64,000 nucleotides of DNA from Shewanella mangrovisoli (GCF_019457635.1 NZ_CP080412.1:3844001-3908000); one strand, 5' to 3'; positions 38,956 to 47,653 are shown, counted from the stretch's first letter. The notes: generated by a model not told the origin, from the letters alone. Made by a program: numbers and translations.

Positions 38956-39813
38956 TTAAACGATGCTGCCAAAGCGGCCCTCTTGATAATCGCGAATCGC
39001 CTGCTGAATTTCCGCTTGGGTGTTCATCACAAACGGCCCCATTTGAACGATTTTTTCGCGGATCGGTTTACCCACAAACAGTAACATGCCCGCACCGCGT
39101 TCATCGGCCTTAAGCTGCAATGACGTTTGGCTATCGAGCACTAAAAACTCGCCCTGATTGAATGAAAACTGTGAGCCTTCGCCCTTACTCAAGCCACCTT
39201 GGTAAAGATAGAGGGCGGCAAACTCATGCTTGGATAAATCGAGCTGCGCCTCACCATTGGCGTTAATCATCAAGTCGGCAATCGCCGCTTCGCCCGCTAA
39301 TCCTTGGATGGTGGCACTGATCGCACCCTTACCCGCAAATGCCCAATCCCCCGCCAAGGCTTTAAGGGTGGCGCCTGTGTCGTTCGATGTTTCAACGCTA
39401 GGGGTTGAAGCCGTATCTTGATAAGTCGCGGGGCGCAGTTTGTCCTTGGCAGGCATATTGACCCAAATTTGGAAGCCATGCAGACCATTAAGCGCATCGG
39501 CCAACGGCATTTCGGAATGCACCACGCCGTAACCCGTGCTCATCCACTGCACATCGCCTGCACGAATCGCTTTGACGTTACCCATCTGATCGCGATGCTC
39601 AAACCCGCCCTTACGGATGTAAGTAAAGGTCTCCATTCCACGGTGCGGATGCGGCGGAAAGCCACCGATAAAATCCTGTTTATCATCGTATTTAATCTCA
39701 TCCATCATCAAAAACGGATCAAAATGGGTAGTAACAAAGTCCGCCACACGGCGAATATTCACCCCGTCGCCATCCATCGCAGGCTTAGCAGAAAACTGAC
39801 TTAAGACTTTCAT
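38956..39813 (-). CDS. Pirin family protein
   Basis: The 285-residue bicupin has the pirin signature: DPFLMMDEI, FPPHPHRGMETFTYI and STGYGVVHSEMP, whose His, His, His and Glu form the metal site of the first cupin. Bacterial pirins such as YhhW act as quercetin dioxygenases in vitro, while others regulate metabolism. The C-terminal LLFVGKPIREKIVQMGPFVMNT is typical. It is a single gene. Confidence 0.92.
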   Translation of the reverse strand: MKVLSQFSAKPAMDGDGVNIRRVADFVTTHFDPFLMMDEIKYDDKQDFIGGFPPHPHRGMETFTYIRKGGFEHRDQMGNVKAIRAGDVQWMSTGYGVVHSEMPLADALNGLHGFQIWVNMPAKDKLRPATYQDTASTPSVETSNDTGATLKALAGDWAFAGKGAISATIQGLAGEAAIADLMINANGEAQLDLSKHEFAALYLYQGGLSKGEGSQFSFNQGEFLVLDSQTSLQLKADERGAGMLLFVGKPIREKIVQMGPFVMNTQAEIQQAIRDYQEGRFGSIV

Positions 39814-40015
39814 TTTATGCTCCTAACTCGTAAGGCATTAACCTGTGTACTCACGATCACTTGGGTTAGAAGTGACTGCGTGAAACAGTGGCAATGCTAA
39901 TGGAGGCAGAATAACAAGGAAATTTGCAAAAGAATAACGCGAAATCACGGTCTAAACATTCGAAAAAATGGAACGGTAGGTTGCTAATACCCACTCATAC
40001 AGGCTTGCCATGATG

Positions 40016-40110
40016 TTCACTCACCGACACGCAGCGAGTCCGTCCGTGGATGCTCGACCGCCCCGTCCATGGGGCGGACGGTCGTCTCGCGAATCACCAT
40101 GCTTCACCTT
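40016..40110. repeat. Palindromic intergenic element next to attC2
   Basis: CCGCCCC/GGGGCGG around GTCCAT (40058-40077) sits inside further complementary arms (CATGATGTTCACTCACC near 40016, and GCGAATCACCATG ending near 40101). It is non-coding and looks like a dispersed hairpin repeat. Further copies could not be checked. Confidence 0.5.
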
Positions 40111-40132
40111 TTGACATTAGCGGAAACTGTAA

Positions 40133-40208
40133 ATTTAACGTTTGGTTAAGGGACGGGCTTTAGCCCGTCCCAGTGAGCGAAGCGAGCGATTTGAACCAGT
40201 TGTTATAT
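40133..40208 (-). other. attC-like recombination site 2 (after the DUF2971 gene)
   Basis: On the minus strand the site starts at ATATAAC, runs through ACTGGTTCAAA, and ends with TTAACCAAAC and core GTTAAAT, a full match to the integron core GTTRRRY. The outer arms pair imperfectly (ATATAACAACTGGTTCAA with TTAACCAAACGTTAAAT), leaving an unpaired C as real attC sites do. A GGGACGGGCT/AGCCCGTCCC hairpin fills the centre. Size 76 bp. The DUF2971 stop codon is inside it. Confidence 0.7.
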
Positions 40209-41156
40209 TTCTTCAAACTCAATGCTGTAATAATCCATGTTTTTGGTAGCTTTCCAGATGTCGAGGTATCCAGTAGAGCACGCGTGACGTCCTTGAACCT
40301 CAGCTTTAGTTATCTTTGATTTTAAGCCAATCAAGCAACTGTTTATTGAGCTGGATGACAATTTCATTAGATATATAGTCTTGGGGTTTTGACTTAGCTT
40401 GGCTAGTTCCATTGCCACGGCTGCTCTCTCTGCGTCGTCAGTAATTTTAAATAAGTTAATAACGCATGAGTCATTGTCAGGGTTAAAGATCGAATAAGAA
40501 GCGTTTTTTACTCGGTTTTTTATGCTTAGATTGCCGATAGAATCAAGGTTGGGAATTATGACTCGGTCAGATTGTTCTAGTCTAAGAATCACTCGATGCT
40601 CTTGCTCATAAATCCACTCATCACTTTTCTGTAAAAACACCTCATAGAGAATTCTATCCGCACCCTCTACTGATATATTTGAGTAATCATAATCGAACTT
40701 ATCGTTGCGGTATCTTAATCCCTTCCTGTAAGAAACAGGTTTAGGAGTTCCATCGAATTGCGAACACTCCTCGCCCCAAGCTGAGTTTATGAGAGAGTCC
40801 GCTCTAAACAAATTTTCAAAAATGCATCCGTTTCGAGGAAAATGTACTATTCCAGCAACAATGCCTTTATGCTCATTTGCGTAGTGAGCCCACATAAGTA
40901 GATTTTCTTTGTTCTCGGTAAAGCTTATGACGCCTATATGGTGCATTCTCAAGTCAACATATTGAGAAAAACTCAACTCTCCAAACTCAGGGTCCCAAGA
41001 AGTTGGATTGTCAAAGTGACTAGCTAGTTCATCTAAGCTTTTACGGCAAAATGCCGCCTCAAAAGGGTCATTCAATACGCTTGGTTGTGAAAGGCGAATG
41101 AATCCCTCTTCGAAAAAGTCCCGAGGTTCGCTCATATATTTAAAGAGTTGCTTCAA
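40203..41156 (-). CDS. DUF2971 domain protein, gene-cassette cargo
   Basis: The N-terminal LFKYMSEPRDFFEEGFIRLS, VLNDPFEAAF and LLMWAHYANEHKGIVAGI are the hallmarks of the DUF2971 family, whose function is unknown and whose members often occur in mobile regions. TTG at 41156 follows AAGAAGAGA and starts just before the domain; ATG at 41135 is an alternative. The longer frame to 41255 would translate the attC site and is rejected. The stop lies within attC site 2. Higher AT than the neighbouring core genes supports transfer. Confidence 0.8.
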   Translation of the reverse strand: MKQLFKYMSEPRDFFEEGFIRLSQPSVLNDPFEAAFCRKSLDELASHFDNPTSWDPEFGELSFSQYVDLRMHHIGVISFTENKENLLMWAHYANEHKGIVAGIVHFPRNGCIFENLFRADSLINSAWGEECSQFDGTPKPVSYRKGLRYRNDKFDYDYSNISVEGADRILYEVFLQKSDEWIYEQEHRVILRLEQSDRVIIPNLDSIGNLSIKNRVKNASYSIFNPDNDSCVINLFKITDDAERAAVAMELAKLSQNPKTIYLMKLSSSSINSCLIGLKSKITKAEVQGRHACSTGYLDIWKATKNMDYYSIEFEEI

Positions 41157-41183
41157 GCGATGTCTCTTCTTGGTGGCTGAAAA

Positions 41184-41305
41184 ATATAACGCCCAGTTAA
41201 GGGGTGAAGCACGCAATGACCAAGCCACTGCATAGCACTTCAACACTAAAACCACCGCATACCAATAATGCCACGCGTGCTGAATCCCTCTTGAACTGTT
41301 TATTA
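41184..41305 (-). other. attC-like recombination site 1 (VCR-like, after the PD-(D/E)XK gene)
   Basis: On the minus strand the 122-bp site runs from TAATAAACAGTTCAAGAGGG through CAGCACGCGTGGC and CGGTGGTTTTAGTGTTGAAG to GCACCCCTTAACTGGGCGTTATAT-like ends (CCCCTTAACTGGGCGTTATAT). From memory, TTCAAGAGGGA, CGCGTGGC, GCGGTGGTTT and the GGGCGTTA end closely match Vibrio cholerae VCR sites, and its length is in the same range. The two ends fold back (CAGTTCAAGAGGG with CCCCTTAACTG), with an unpaired C. The core GTTATAT has one mismatch to GTTRRRY. The upstream stop codon lies inside it. Confidence 0.85.
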
Positions 41306-41947
41306 GCTTTTTGAGTTTCTTAGTATATCCACTTTCCAGTATTTACCATATTTCGATGCCTTTCCGTCCAAATGACAACGAGTGACTTTTCTCTGATTTA
41401 ACGGCATATCGAGTATAAACCAATTAAGTTTACTGTTATCTTTGTTAAGCATAAAAGAAGGAATATTCTCTATTTCAATTCGATTTGGTTCAATTGGGCT
41501 GCATATTAAAAAATGTGGAATAACATTACTCCAATTTTCATTATTTTCACCAAAAATAGCACGTAACCTATTAGCTTTACTCTGGAGCTGATTGTTAGTA
41601 AAAGGTGTATCTCCTTTGGCTTCGATCATAATAATGTGGGTGTTGCCAGATTCATCCTCAAAAGCCAATAAAAAGTCGACATCTTCCTGGGTAGCTGTGA
41701 TGCGTAGAGAATCTCTTGTTCTAGGTTCATTTCCATGAACATACGCGAGTTCTAAACTTGCGTATATCCAATCTAAGTGATAATCCATCGCAGAAAAATA
41801 GGATGGAGGTGTGTCCAACTCTAATAAGTCGAGGATTTTCTGTAATATACTTGGATCAAGATTAAATTCGGTATTGCCCAGTAATTGACCGACAAGATGA
41901 AAACGTTCTTTTCTATTAAAAGATTTTAAATATTCAATTATTTGCAC
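41303..41947 (-). CDS. PD-(D/E)XK-like protein, gene-cassette cargo
   Basis: No family is firmly recognised. The core VDFLLAFEDESGNTHIIMIEAKG reads as a PD-(D/E)XK nuclease-type motif: an Asp, then a strand ending E-x-K about 18 residues later. GTG at 41947 has AGGTG at a suitable distance (about 214 residues); GTG at 41956 is an alternative. The protein has no signal peptide. It is AT-rich compared with the flanking core genes. Its TAA stop lies inside attC site 1, as expected for a compact integron cassette. A nuclease or defence role is inference. Confidence 0.7.
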   Translation of the reverse strand: MQIIEYLKSFNRKERFHLVGQLLGNTEFNLDPSILQKILDLLELDTPPSYFSAMDYHLDWIYASLELAYVHGNEPRTRDSLRITATQEDVDFLLAFEDESGNTHIIMIEAKGDTPFTNNQLQSKANRLRAIFGENNENWSNVIPHFLICSPIEPNRIEIENIPSFMLNKDNSKLNWFILDMPLNQRKVTRCHLDGKASKYGKYWKVDILRNSKS

Positions 41948-41988
41948 AAAAAACACCTAATTAACATTGAAAGCTAACATTTTATTAG

Positions 41989-42110
41989 TGCGCATGCGCG
42001 TTTACCTCGTTGGACCTGTGAAAACGCGCACGGTTAACTATCTGTATGCAAAGAACTTATCAGCTTTCTGCCAAATACACTATCTGGAAAAACGCGCATG
42101 CGAGTTTTCC
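41989..42110. repeat. Cluster of CGCATGCG palindromes upstream of the cassette genes
   Basis: Three related motifs occur: GTGCGCATGCGCGTTTAC (41989-42006), its partly inverted partner GTGAAAACGCGCAC (42018-42031), and the near-palindrome starting GGAAAAACGCGCATGCG and ending GTTTTCC (42086-42110). They lie in the 622-bp gene-free region upstream of the PD-(D/E)XK gene. They could be regulator sites, hairpins, or remains of a recombination site. Confidence 0.55.
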
Positions 42111-42403
42111 AAACCTAATAACTAAAATTCAGTTACTATATTCACTTGATTTTATAGATTTTTATTTATTGAGAATGGAATTAGTACGCACTAATCCTGT
42201 CTAAAAATCATACTAAAACACCTACGTTTAAATACGACTGTATACCCATACATTATTAGCCGATTTCTGGTAAGGCCAAACATAGAAAATAGATAAGAAT
42301 TTATATGGCAACAGGAGTAGGAATGGTCGATTGAGCTAACGAGCCGAAACACGGAATGAGCAAATAGCTTTTAGTAGAACGAGCTGCGAGAAGGCTAGTT
42401 AGC

Positions 42404-42502
42404 ATTGGCAATTTTTACGGAAGTGACCGTTGGTGGCATGGAGGCCACCGTCGAGCCCTCAGGGATGAGTTTATGGCGTGTCACTGGAGTAATATTGCCA
42501 AT
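42404..42502. repeat. 99-bp inverted-repeat element
   Basis: Perfect end arms ATTGGCAAT (42404-42412) and ATTGCCAAT (42494-42502) continue as imperfect pairing (TAC, AAGTGAC with GTCACT, GTA) around an inner GGTGGC/GCCACC hairpin. It has no coding capacity. Its form is that of a small dispersed non-coding repeat; copy number cannot be judged from one window. Confidence 0.65.
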
Positions 42503-42569
42503 CGACACTGCACACTGGTGAATTTTTTAGACTCTCGCTTTAAAACGAACAAGCAAAGCAACACCAAGC

Positions 42570-42770
42570 CTAGTCAGGCTTAAACACCCCAATCACGGCA
42601 CCTGTGGCTTTTTCGGTGACTTTCACATCGGTTTGTTGTTCGCGGTAATCACAGTCGGTGCATTCTACGGTTTCGATACCGTTTTCTTTAAACAGCAGAA
42701 TGCTGTCCTTGGCACCACATTTAGGGCATTTTGCGCCAGCAACAAAGCGCTTTTTGATTTTGGTTGTCAT
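42570..42770 (-). CDS. yheV: YheV family putative zinc ribbon protein
   Basis: ATG at 42770 follows AAAGG and gives 66 residues, the same length as E. coli YheV. Two Cys pairs (AKCPKCGAK and VECTDCDYRE) form a zinc ribbon. Function unknown. It is divergent from yheS, as in related genomes. An upstream extension to 42833 by TTG is not supported. Confidence 0.9.
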   Translation of the reverse strand: MTTKIKKRFVAGAKCPKCGAKDSILLFKENGIETVECTDCDYREQQTDVKVTEKATGAVIGVFKPD

Positions 42771-43160
42771 GCTAATACCTTTATGCACAGACCAGCTCAG
42801 TTGAATCAGAAGATGACCACGCTTCGCTTGCAAAACCGAAAGCGTGAGCCTGAAATTGGCGGCTATTTTGCCACAGTGCCCAGCTATTGCCAGCCTTTAA
42901 ACCAAGTTGTGATGCCATAAAAAATAAACAGACGTTGGCGCCTTACTGGGTTATCTCAAAAACGATTTGCCAAATTGGCCGCATACTCGCTTTGCCACTC
43001 ATCCAAAGAGCGCCATAAAAGCCGCCACAAGATTCGCCCAAAAGATGCTGTAAAAAGTGTAAGAAATCCTCAGCAACTCGGCCTAAGTTGTGGTTTGCCA
43101 TCGGCTTGTACGCTATTATCACAGCCCTTACTCATTCATGATATGACCAAGTTGTAGTTA
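42771..43160. promoter_or_regulatory. yheV/yheS divergent spacer
   Basis: This 390-bp region must carry both promoters. A 52-codon minus-strand frame (42943-43101) has no ribosome site and is not called. Confidence 0.45.
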
Positions 43161-45074
43161 ATGATCAGCATCAACCAAGCGCAATTAATCCGAGGCAGCA
43201 AAACCCTGCTCGACGAAGCCTCTTTGACCATCTATCCCGGCCATAAGGTCGGCCTAGTCGGCGCCAATGGCACGGGTAAGTCCTCACTGTTGGCATTAAT
43301 TATGGGTCACCTGAGCTTAGACAAAGGCGAGTTTAGTATGCCTTCGGGTTGGCAAATCGCCACCGTAGCTCAAGAAACGCCCGCGCTGGAAGTCTCTGCA
43401 CTTGAGTATGTACTTGATGGTGATAAAGAATATCGCCAACTTGAGGCCGATTTACATATCGCGCAGGAACACAATGATGGCCATGCCATTGCCACCTTGC
43501 ACGGAAAAATCGATGCCATTGGCGGCTACGCTATTCGTGCCCGCGCAGGTGCCTTGCTGGCAGGCTTAGGCTTTAGCGAAGCCGAGCAAAACAACCCAGT
43601 GAAAAGCTTTTCGGGTGGTTGGCGGATGCGCCTCAACCTTGCCCAAGCGCTGCTGTGCCGCTCAGACTTACTGTTGCTCGACGAACCGACCAACCACTTA
43701 GACTTAGATACCATGTACTGGCTCGAAGGTTGGATTAAGTCCTATCAAGGCACGCTGATTTTAATCAGCCACGATAGGGATTTTATCGATGAGATTGTCG
43801 ATGAAATCGTCCATATCGAGAATCAAAAACTCAATTATTACAAAGGTAACTACAGTGCCTTTGAGCGCATCCGTGCCGAACGTATGGCGCAGCAACAGGT
43901 CGCCTATGAGCGCCAACAAAAAGAACGGGCGCATATGCAGTCCTTCGTCGACCGCTTCCGCTACAAGGCCAGTAAAGCCAAGCAAGCGCAGAGCCGCTTA
44001 AAAGCGCTGGAAAGGATGACTGAGCTGTTGCCATCCCAGGCCGATAGCCCGTTTTATATGGAATTTCGCCCGCCTGAAGCCCTGCCCAATCCGCTGATTA
44101 AAATGGAACAAGTGGCTGTGGGTTATGGCGACAAGCAAATCCTCAGCCGTGTGCATTTGAACTTAGTCCCCGGCGCCCGTATTGGCCTCTTAGGGCGTAA
44201 CGGCGCGGGTAAATCGACATTAATCAAACTGTTATCGGGACAACTGTCACCGATGACTGGATTGTATGAGCCGAATCCCGGCCTGAATATCGGTTACTTT
44301 GCCCAGCACCAAATCGAATTTTTACGCCTAGACGATACGCCGCTGCAACATCTGGTGCGCCTCGCGCCAAATGCTCGTGAGCAGGAATTACGTAACTTCC
44401 TCGGTGGTTTTGGCTTCCATGGCGATATGGCGCTCTCGCCAGTTCGTCCCTTCTCGGGGGGCGAGAAAGCGCGTTTAGTGTTGGCCTTATTAGTGTGGCA
44501 GCGCCCTAACCTATTACTGCTCGACGAACCAACCAACCACTTAGATTTAGAAATGCGCCATGCACTTACTATGGCATTGCAAACCTTTGAAGGCGCAATG
44601 GTTATCGTATCGCACGACCGTCACTTACTGCGCTTAACCTGTAGTGACTACTATCTGGTTGATCAAGGCCAAGTGCAAGCCTTCGATGGCGATTTAGAGG
44701 ATTACCATCAATGGTTACTCGATGCCGCTAAGGCCGCCAGTGCAAATTCCACCGCGAATGGTGACGATGCCAAGCCCGCCGTCGATAAGAAACAGCAAAA
44801 GCGGTTAGAGGCAGAGCTGCGCCAAAAGGTGTCGCCACTTAAACGCAAGCAGGCGAAGCTTGAAACTGATCAGCAAAAGCTCAGTGAACGGCTCGCCGAG
44901 TTGGAGCATCTACTGGCCGATAGCGAGCTCTATGATCAGGACAATAAAGCCAAACTCACGTCAGTACTCAGTGAACGCACCAGCTTGACACAGACGCTGG
45001 AAGAAAGTGAAATGCAATGGCTTGAGCTGCAAGAAGAAATTGATGCAATGGAACTTGAGCTGATGGGCCAGTAA
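43161..45074 (+). CDS. yheS: ABC-F family ATPase YheS
   Basis: The 637-residue soluble protein has two ABC domains: Walker A GANGTGKSS and GRNGAGKST, signatures SFSGGWRMRL and PFSGGEKARL, and Walker B LLLLDEPTNHLDL twice. The linker between them and a charged coiled-coil C-terminus (about 535-637) are ABC-F features. It has no membrane segment. ABC-F proteins act on the ribosome, and YheS has been linked to relief of translational stalling. The TIGR02444-type gene follows 35 bp later. Confidence 0.94.
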   Translation: MISINQAQLIRGSKTLLDEASLTIYPGHKVGLVGANGTGKSSLLALIMGHLSLDKGEFSMPSGWQIATVAQETPALEVSALEYVLDGDKEYRQLEADLHIAQEHNDGHAIATLHGKIDAIGGYAIRARAGALLAGLGFSEAEQNNPVKSFSGGWRMRLNLAQALLCRSDLLLLDEPTNHLDLDTMYWLEGWIKSYQGTLILISHDRDFIDEIVDEIVHIENQKLNYYKGNYSAFERIRAERMAQQQVAYERQQKERAHMQSFVDRFRYKASKAKQAQSRLKALERMTELLPSQADSPFYMEFRPPEALPNPLIKMEQVAVGYGDKQILSRVHLNLVPGARIGLLGRNGAGKSTLIKLLSGQLSPMTGLYEPNPGLNIGYFAQHQIEFLRLDDTPLQHLVRLAPNAREQELRNFLGGFGFHGDMALSPVRPFSGGEKARLVLALLVWQRPNLLLLDEPTNHLDLEMRHALTMALQTFEGAMVIVSHDRHLLRLTCSDYYLVDQGQVQAFDGDLEDYHQWLLDAAKAASANSTANGDDAKPAVDKKQQKRLEAELRQKVSPLKRKQAKLETDQQKLSERLAELEHLLADSELYDQDNKAKLTSVLSERTSLTQTLEESEMQWLELQEEIDAMELELMGQ

Positions 45075-45109
45075 TTGGCTCTTTATCGCCTAACGTACAA
45101 GGAAACAGT

Positions 45110-45571
45110 ATGTCGGATGCAACCCCGCTAGACAGTCAAATTTGGCATTGGTGTGATATGAGTTACGGGCAAAATAAGCAGCTTTGCCTTGAGCTACAGG
45201 ATAACTGCCAAGTAAATGTGAATCTCTTACTGCTGGCGCAGTATTTAGATCTCACCAGCGATGTGGCGGGCCCGAGAGAGTATTCGACCGAGCAGTGGCA
45301 GCAGCTGGTCAATGCGGTTTGGGATTGGGATGAAAAGTTTCTCACGCCCTATCGTCGTCTGCGCCGTCTCGCTAAGGCAAGCCTGAATGAGGAAGAATAC
45401 CAGCAGATGCTCGATGTTGAGCTGATGATGGAACGTAAGGCGCAGCGCACGATTCTAAATGCCGTCAATGGCTTATCGCCAACCGGCCAACAAACCAATC
45501 TCGTCAATTACCTCGCCCTATTTGGCCTATCCGCAGCCGATGTAAATTCGCTGGATTTTATCGCGCCTTAA
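45110..45571 (+). CDS. TIGR02444 family protein
   Basis: The 153-residue soluble protein begins with the pattern IWHWCDMSYGQNKQLCLELQD, then VNLLLLAQYLDL, which I associate with TIGR02444. Function unknown. It lies directly after yheS on the same strand and ends 11 bp from the converging GFA gene. Confidence 0.8.
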   Translation: MSDATPLDSQIWHWCDMSYGQNKQLCLELQDNCQVNVNLLLLAQYLDLTSDVAGPREYSTEQWQQLVNAVWDWDEKFLTPYRRLRRLAKASLNEEEYQQMLDVELMMERKAQRTILNAVNGLSPTGQQTNLVNYLALFGLSAADVNSLDFIAP

Positions 45572-45582
45572 TAGACCGAACA

Positions 45583-45993
45583 TTACTTAGTACGAGCCTG
45601 AGGATAACGCTGACAGTTATCCTCAATCTTGAGCCAACTTGGCTGCTGCTCGGTATAAATATGGTAATTAGGCTGCACTAAATTCGGATCGTCTAAGCTT
45701 GCGATCGTCAGGGTGAGATAGTCGGGATACTCAGTGTGCCTGTAGGTCAGCGAGCAGCCGCAGTGGGCACAAAAACCACGTCTTACATATTCTGATGAGG
45801 CAAACTCAGTCACTTGCCCCTTAACCCAAGTCACCTGTTGCAGCTTAAAATCCATCCAGGCGCCAAATACGGCCCCAATGCTTTTTTGGCACATGCGGCA
45901 ATGGCAATAATCGGCGTCGAAGGGCTTGCCCTCAATCCGATAACGAATCGCCCCACATAAACAGCCACCCTCCAAGGGTTCTACAGTTCCCAT
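45583..45993 (-). CDS. GFA family protein (Gfa-like zinc-binding)
   Basis: The 136-residue protein has the GFA Cys pattern GGCLCGAIRYRI, DYCHCRMCQKSIGA and GFCAHCGCSL, binding zinc. The family is named after glutathione-dependent formaldehyde-activating enzyme, but most members have no proven reaction. It starts 12 bp after the GMC oxidoreductase stop and is probably the third gene of that operon. Confidence 0.88.
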   Translation of the reverse strand: MGTVEPLEGGCLCGAIRYRIEGKPFDADYCHCRMCQKSIGAVFGAWMDFKLQQVTWVKGQVTEFASSEYVRRGFCAHCGCSLTYRHTEYPDYLTLTIASLDDPNLVQPNYHIYTEQQPSWLKIEDNCQRYPQARTK

Positions 45994-46005
45994 AAAGACT
46001 CCACG

Positions 46006-47607
46006 CTATTGCGGCTCGCGGCCATCGGTGAGCTTTTGTGCCAGCGCCGTAGCATTGCGCGCGGTAATGCCATAAATCGACAGCTGCGGATTGGCCCCGA
46101 GACTGGTCGGGAAGATTGAGCCGTCCATCACCGACAGATTATCCAGATAATGTGACTGACCATAGCTATTGACCATAGAGAGCTTTTCATCCTCACCAAA
46201 GGGGCAACCGCCCATCACGTGCGCCGAGGCAACGACTGTGCGCAGCGGTGCTAAATCCATTTGCGAAATGCTCTCTTTCGCCTCCTTCCATGATGACAGA
46301 TACGGCATACCATCACTGATGGGCAGCACTTTTAATGCCCCCGCTGAGAATTGCAATTCGGCCATGCTGGCGTATGCCCGCCGCGCTGCCCGCCAAAAGG
46401 CCTCGGTAAGCGGATAATCCAAGGCAAACCCTGTCGAGGTCAGATGCACTTGCCCACCTTGGCTATCGGGATGATAACCATCGCGGATCAAGGCGATAGT
46501 GACCTGTAGCTGATTAAACTGCGCCATCAATTCAGCATGGCTCACGCCGTAACCTATGGTCTTAGAGGCAATCAAAATAGGATGCACCGGCGGCACCTCA
46601 AGCTTGTAGCCTAACTCACCATCGGCGCCGTTTTTCCAAACAAACTCATCGGAATAGATAGATTGCGGCGCACCGCTGTGGGCATTAATCGCATCGGCAA
46701 ATACGCCGCCCGACAGCACTGTGGGATGTAAAAAGGTACGTTTACCTAATAATTGATAGGGATCGGGCACCTCGGAGCGCATCATTAAGGTCGGCGTGTG
46801 GATAGCGCCAGCGCTTAAAATATAGTGTTTGGCTTTAAATAACAGCTCGACCGACGTCGGCCGTAAATTAACATCGAGCGCCTGCGCCTTGAGGGCAAAC
46901 ACTTGGCCATTATGGTGTTCAATCTTAACGACTTTGGCACGGCTAACAAGCTGCGCGCCCTTCTCTAATGCGGTCGGGATCGTCGTGACTAACATCGACT
47001 GCTTAGCATTAACTGGGCAGCCCATGCCGCAATAGCCAGTATTCCAACAGCCCGCCACGTTACGCTTAATGACGGTGTAATCCCAACCTAGATTGATACA
47101 ACCTTGCTTGAGGGCGCCATTATTGCGGTTAGGTTCATAATTCCATTCATGAATATTGAGCCGCTGCTCCATCTGCTCGAACCAAGGGGCAAGGGCTTCG
47201 GGATCGAGTCCGGCAACGGATTTATGCTGCGCCCAAAAGGCTAAGGCTTCCTTCGGGGTACGAATGGAGGTGGTCCAATTGATGGTGGTCGAGCCGCCTA
47301 CGGCGCGACCTTGAAAAATACCAATCGCCTTATCGGCGGTTTTCATCGCGGCCGCCTGTTGATACAAATTAGGGTAAGCGACCCGCTCCTCCATATTAAA
47401 GTCGCTGGAGGATTTAAGCGGTCCCGCTTCAATCATGATCACACTGAGTCCAGCTTGGGTAAGGATTTCCGCCGCCACACCACCGCCTGCGCCCGTGCCT
47501 ACAATCACCACATCGGCTTCAAATTGCTGGTTCTCTTGCAGTTGACTGGCGTCGGTATGTAACCAACCGGAATTTAAGCCTGTCACTATGGGATCTATGA
47601 TTGCCAC
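46006..47607 (-). CDS. GMC family FAD-dependent oxidoreductase
   Basis: The 533-residue flavoprotein has the ADP-binding loop VVIVGTGAGGGVAAEILTQAG (read as GTGAGGG), GGSTTINWTTSIRTP, and the GMC C-terminal segment HVMGGCPFGEDEKLSMV with a catalytic His. It resembles membrane-linked alcohol/sugar dehydrogenase large subunits. It has no signal peptide of its own, but the gene 46 bp upstream encodes a small protein with a Tat leader, suggesting co-export. No cytochrome c subunit is encoded nearby. Substrate unknown. Confidence 0.9.
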   Translation of the reverse strand: MAIIDPIVTGLNSGWLHTDASQLQENQQFEADVVIVGTGAGGGVAAEILTQAGLSVIMIEAGPLKSSSDFNMEERVAYPNLYQQAAAMKTADKAIGIFQGRAVGGSTTINWTTSIRTPKEALAFWAQHKSVAGLDPEALAPWFEQMEQRLNIHEWNYEPNRNNGALKQGCINLGWDYTVIKRNVAGCWNTGYCGMGCPVNAKQSMLVTTIPTALEKGAQLVSRAKVVKIEHHNGQVFALKAQALDVNLRPTSVELLFKAKHYILSAGAIHTPTLMMRSEVPDPYQLLGKRTFLHPTVLSGGVFADAINAHSGAPQSIYSDEFVWKNGADGELGYKLEVPPVHPILIASKTIGYGVSHAELMAQFNQLQVTIALIRDGYHPDSQGGQVHLTSTGFALDYPLTEAFWRAARRAYASMAELQFSAGALKVLPISDGMPYLSSWKEAKESISQMDLAPLRTVVASAHVMGGCPFGEDEKLSMVNSYGQSHYLDNLSVMDGSIFPTSLGANPQLSIYGITARNATALAQKLTDGREPQ

Positions 47608-47653
47608 TTGGAATACTCCATTCTTACATTATTGTTATTATTATAAATTCAGC

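Noticed and set aside
41157..41255. N-terminal extension of the DUF2971 ORF
   Set aside because: This segment is attC site 1 and its border read in frame; the conserved domain begins after 41156.
42943..43101. 52-codon minus-strand ORF in the yheV/yheS spacer
   Set aside because: No ribosome site, no known family, and it sits where both divergent promoters are expected.
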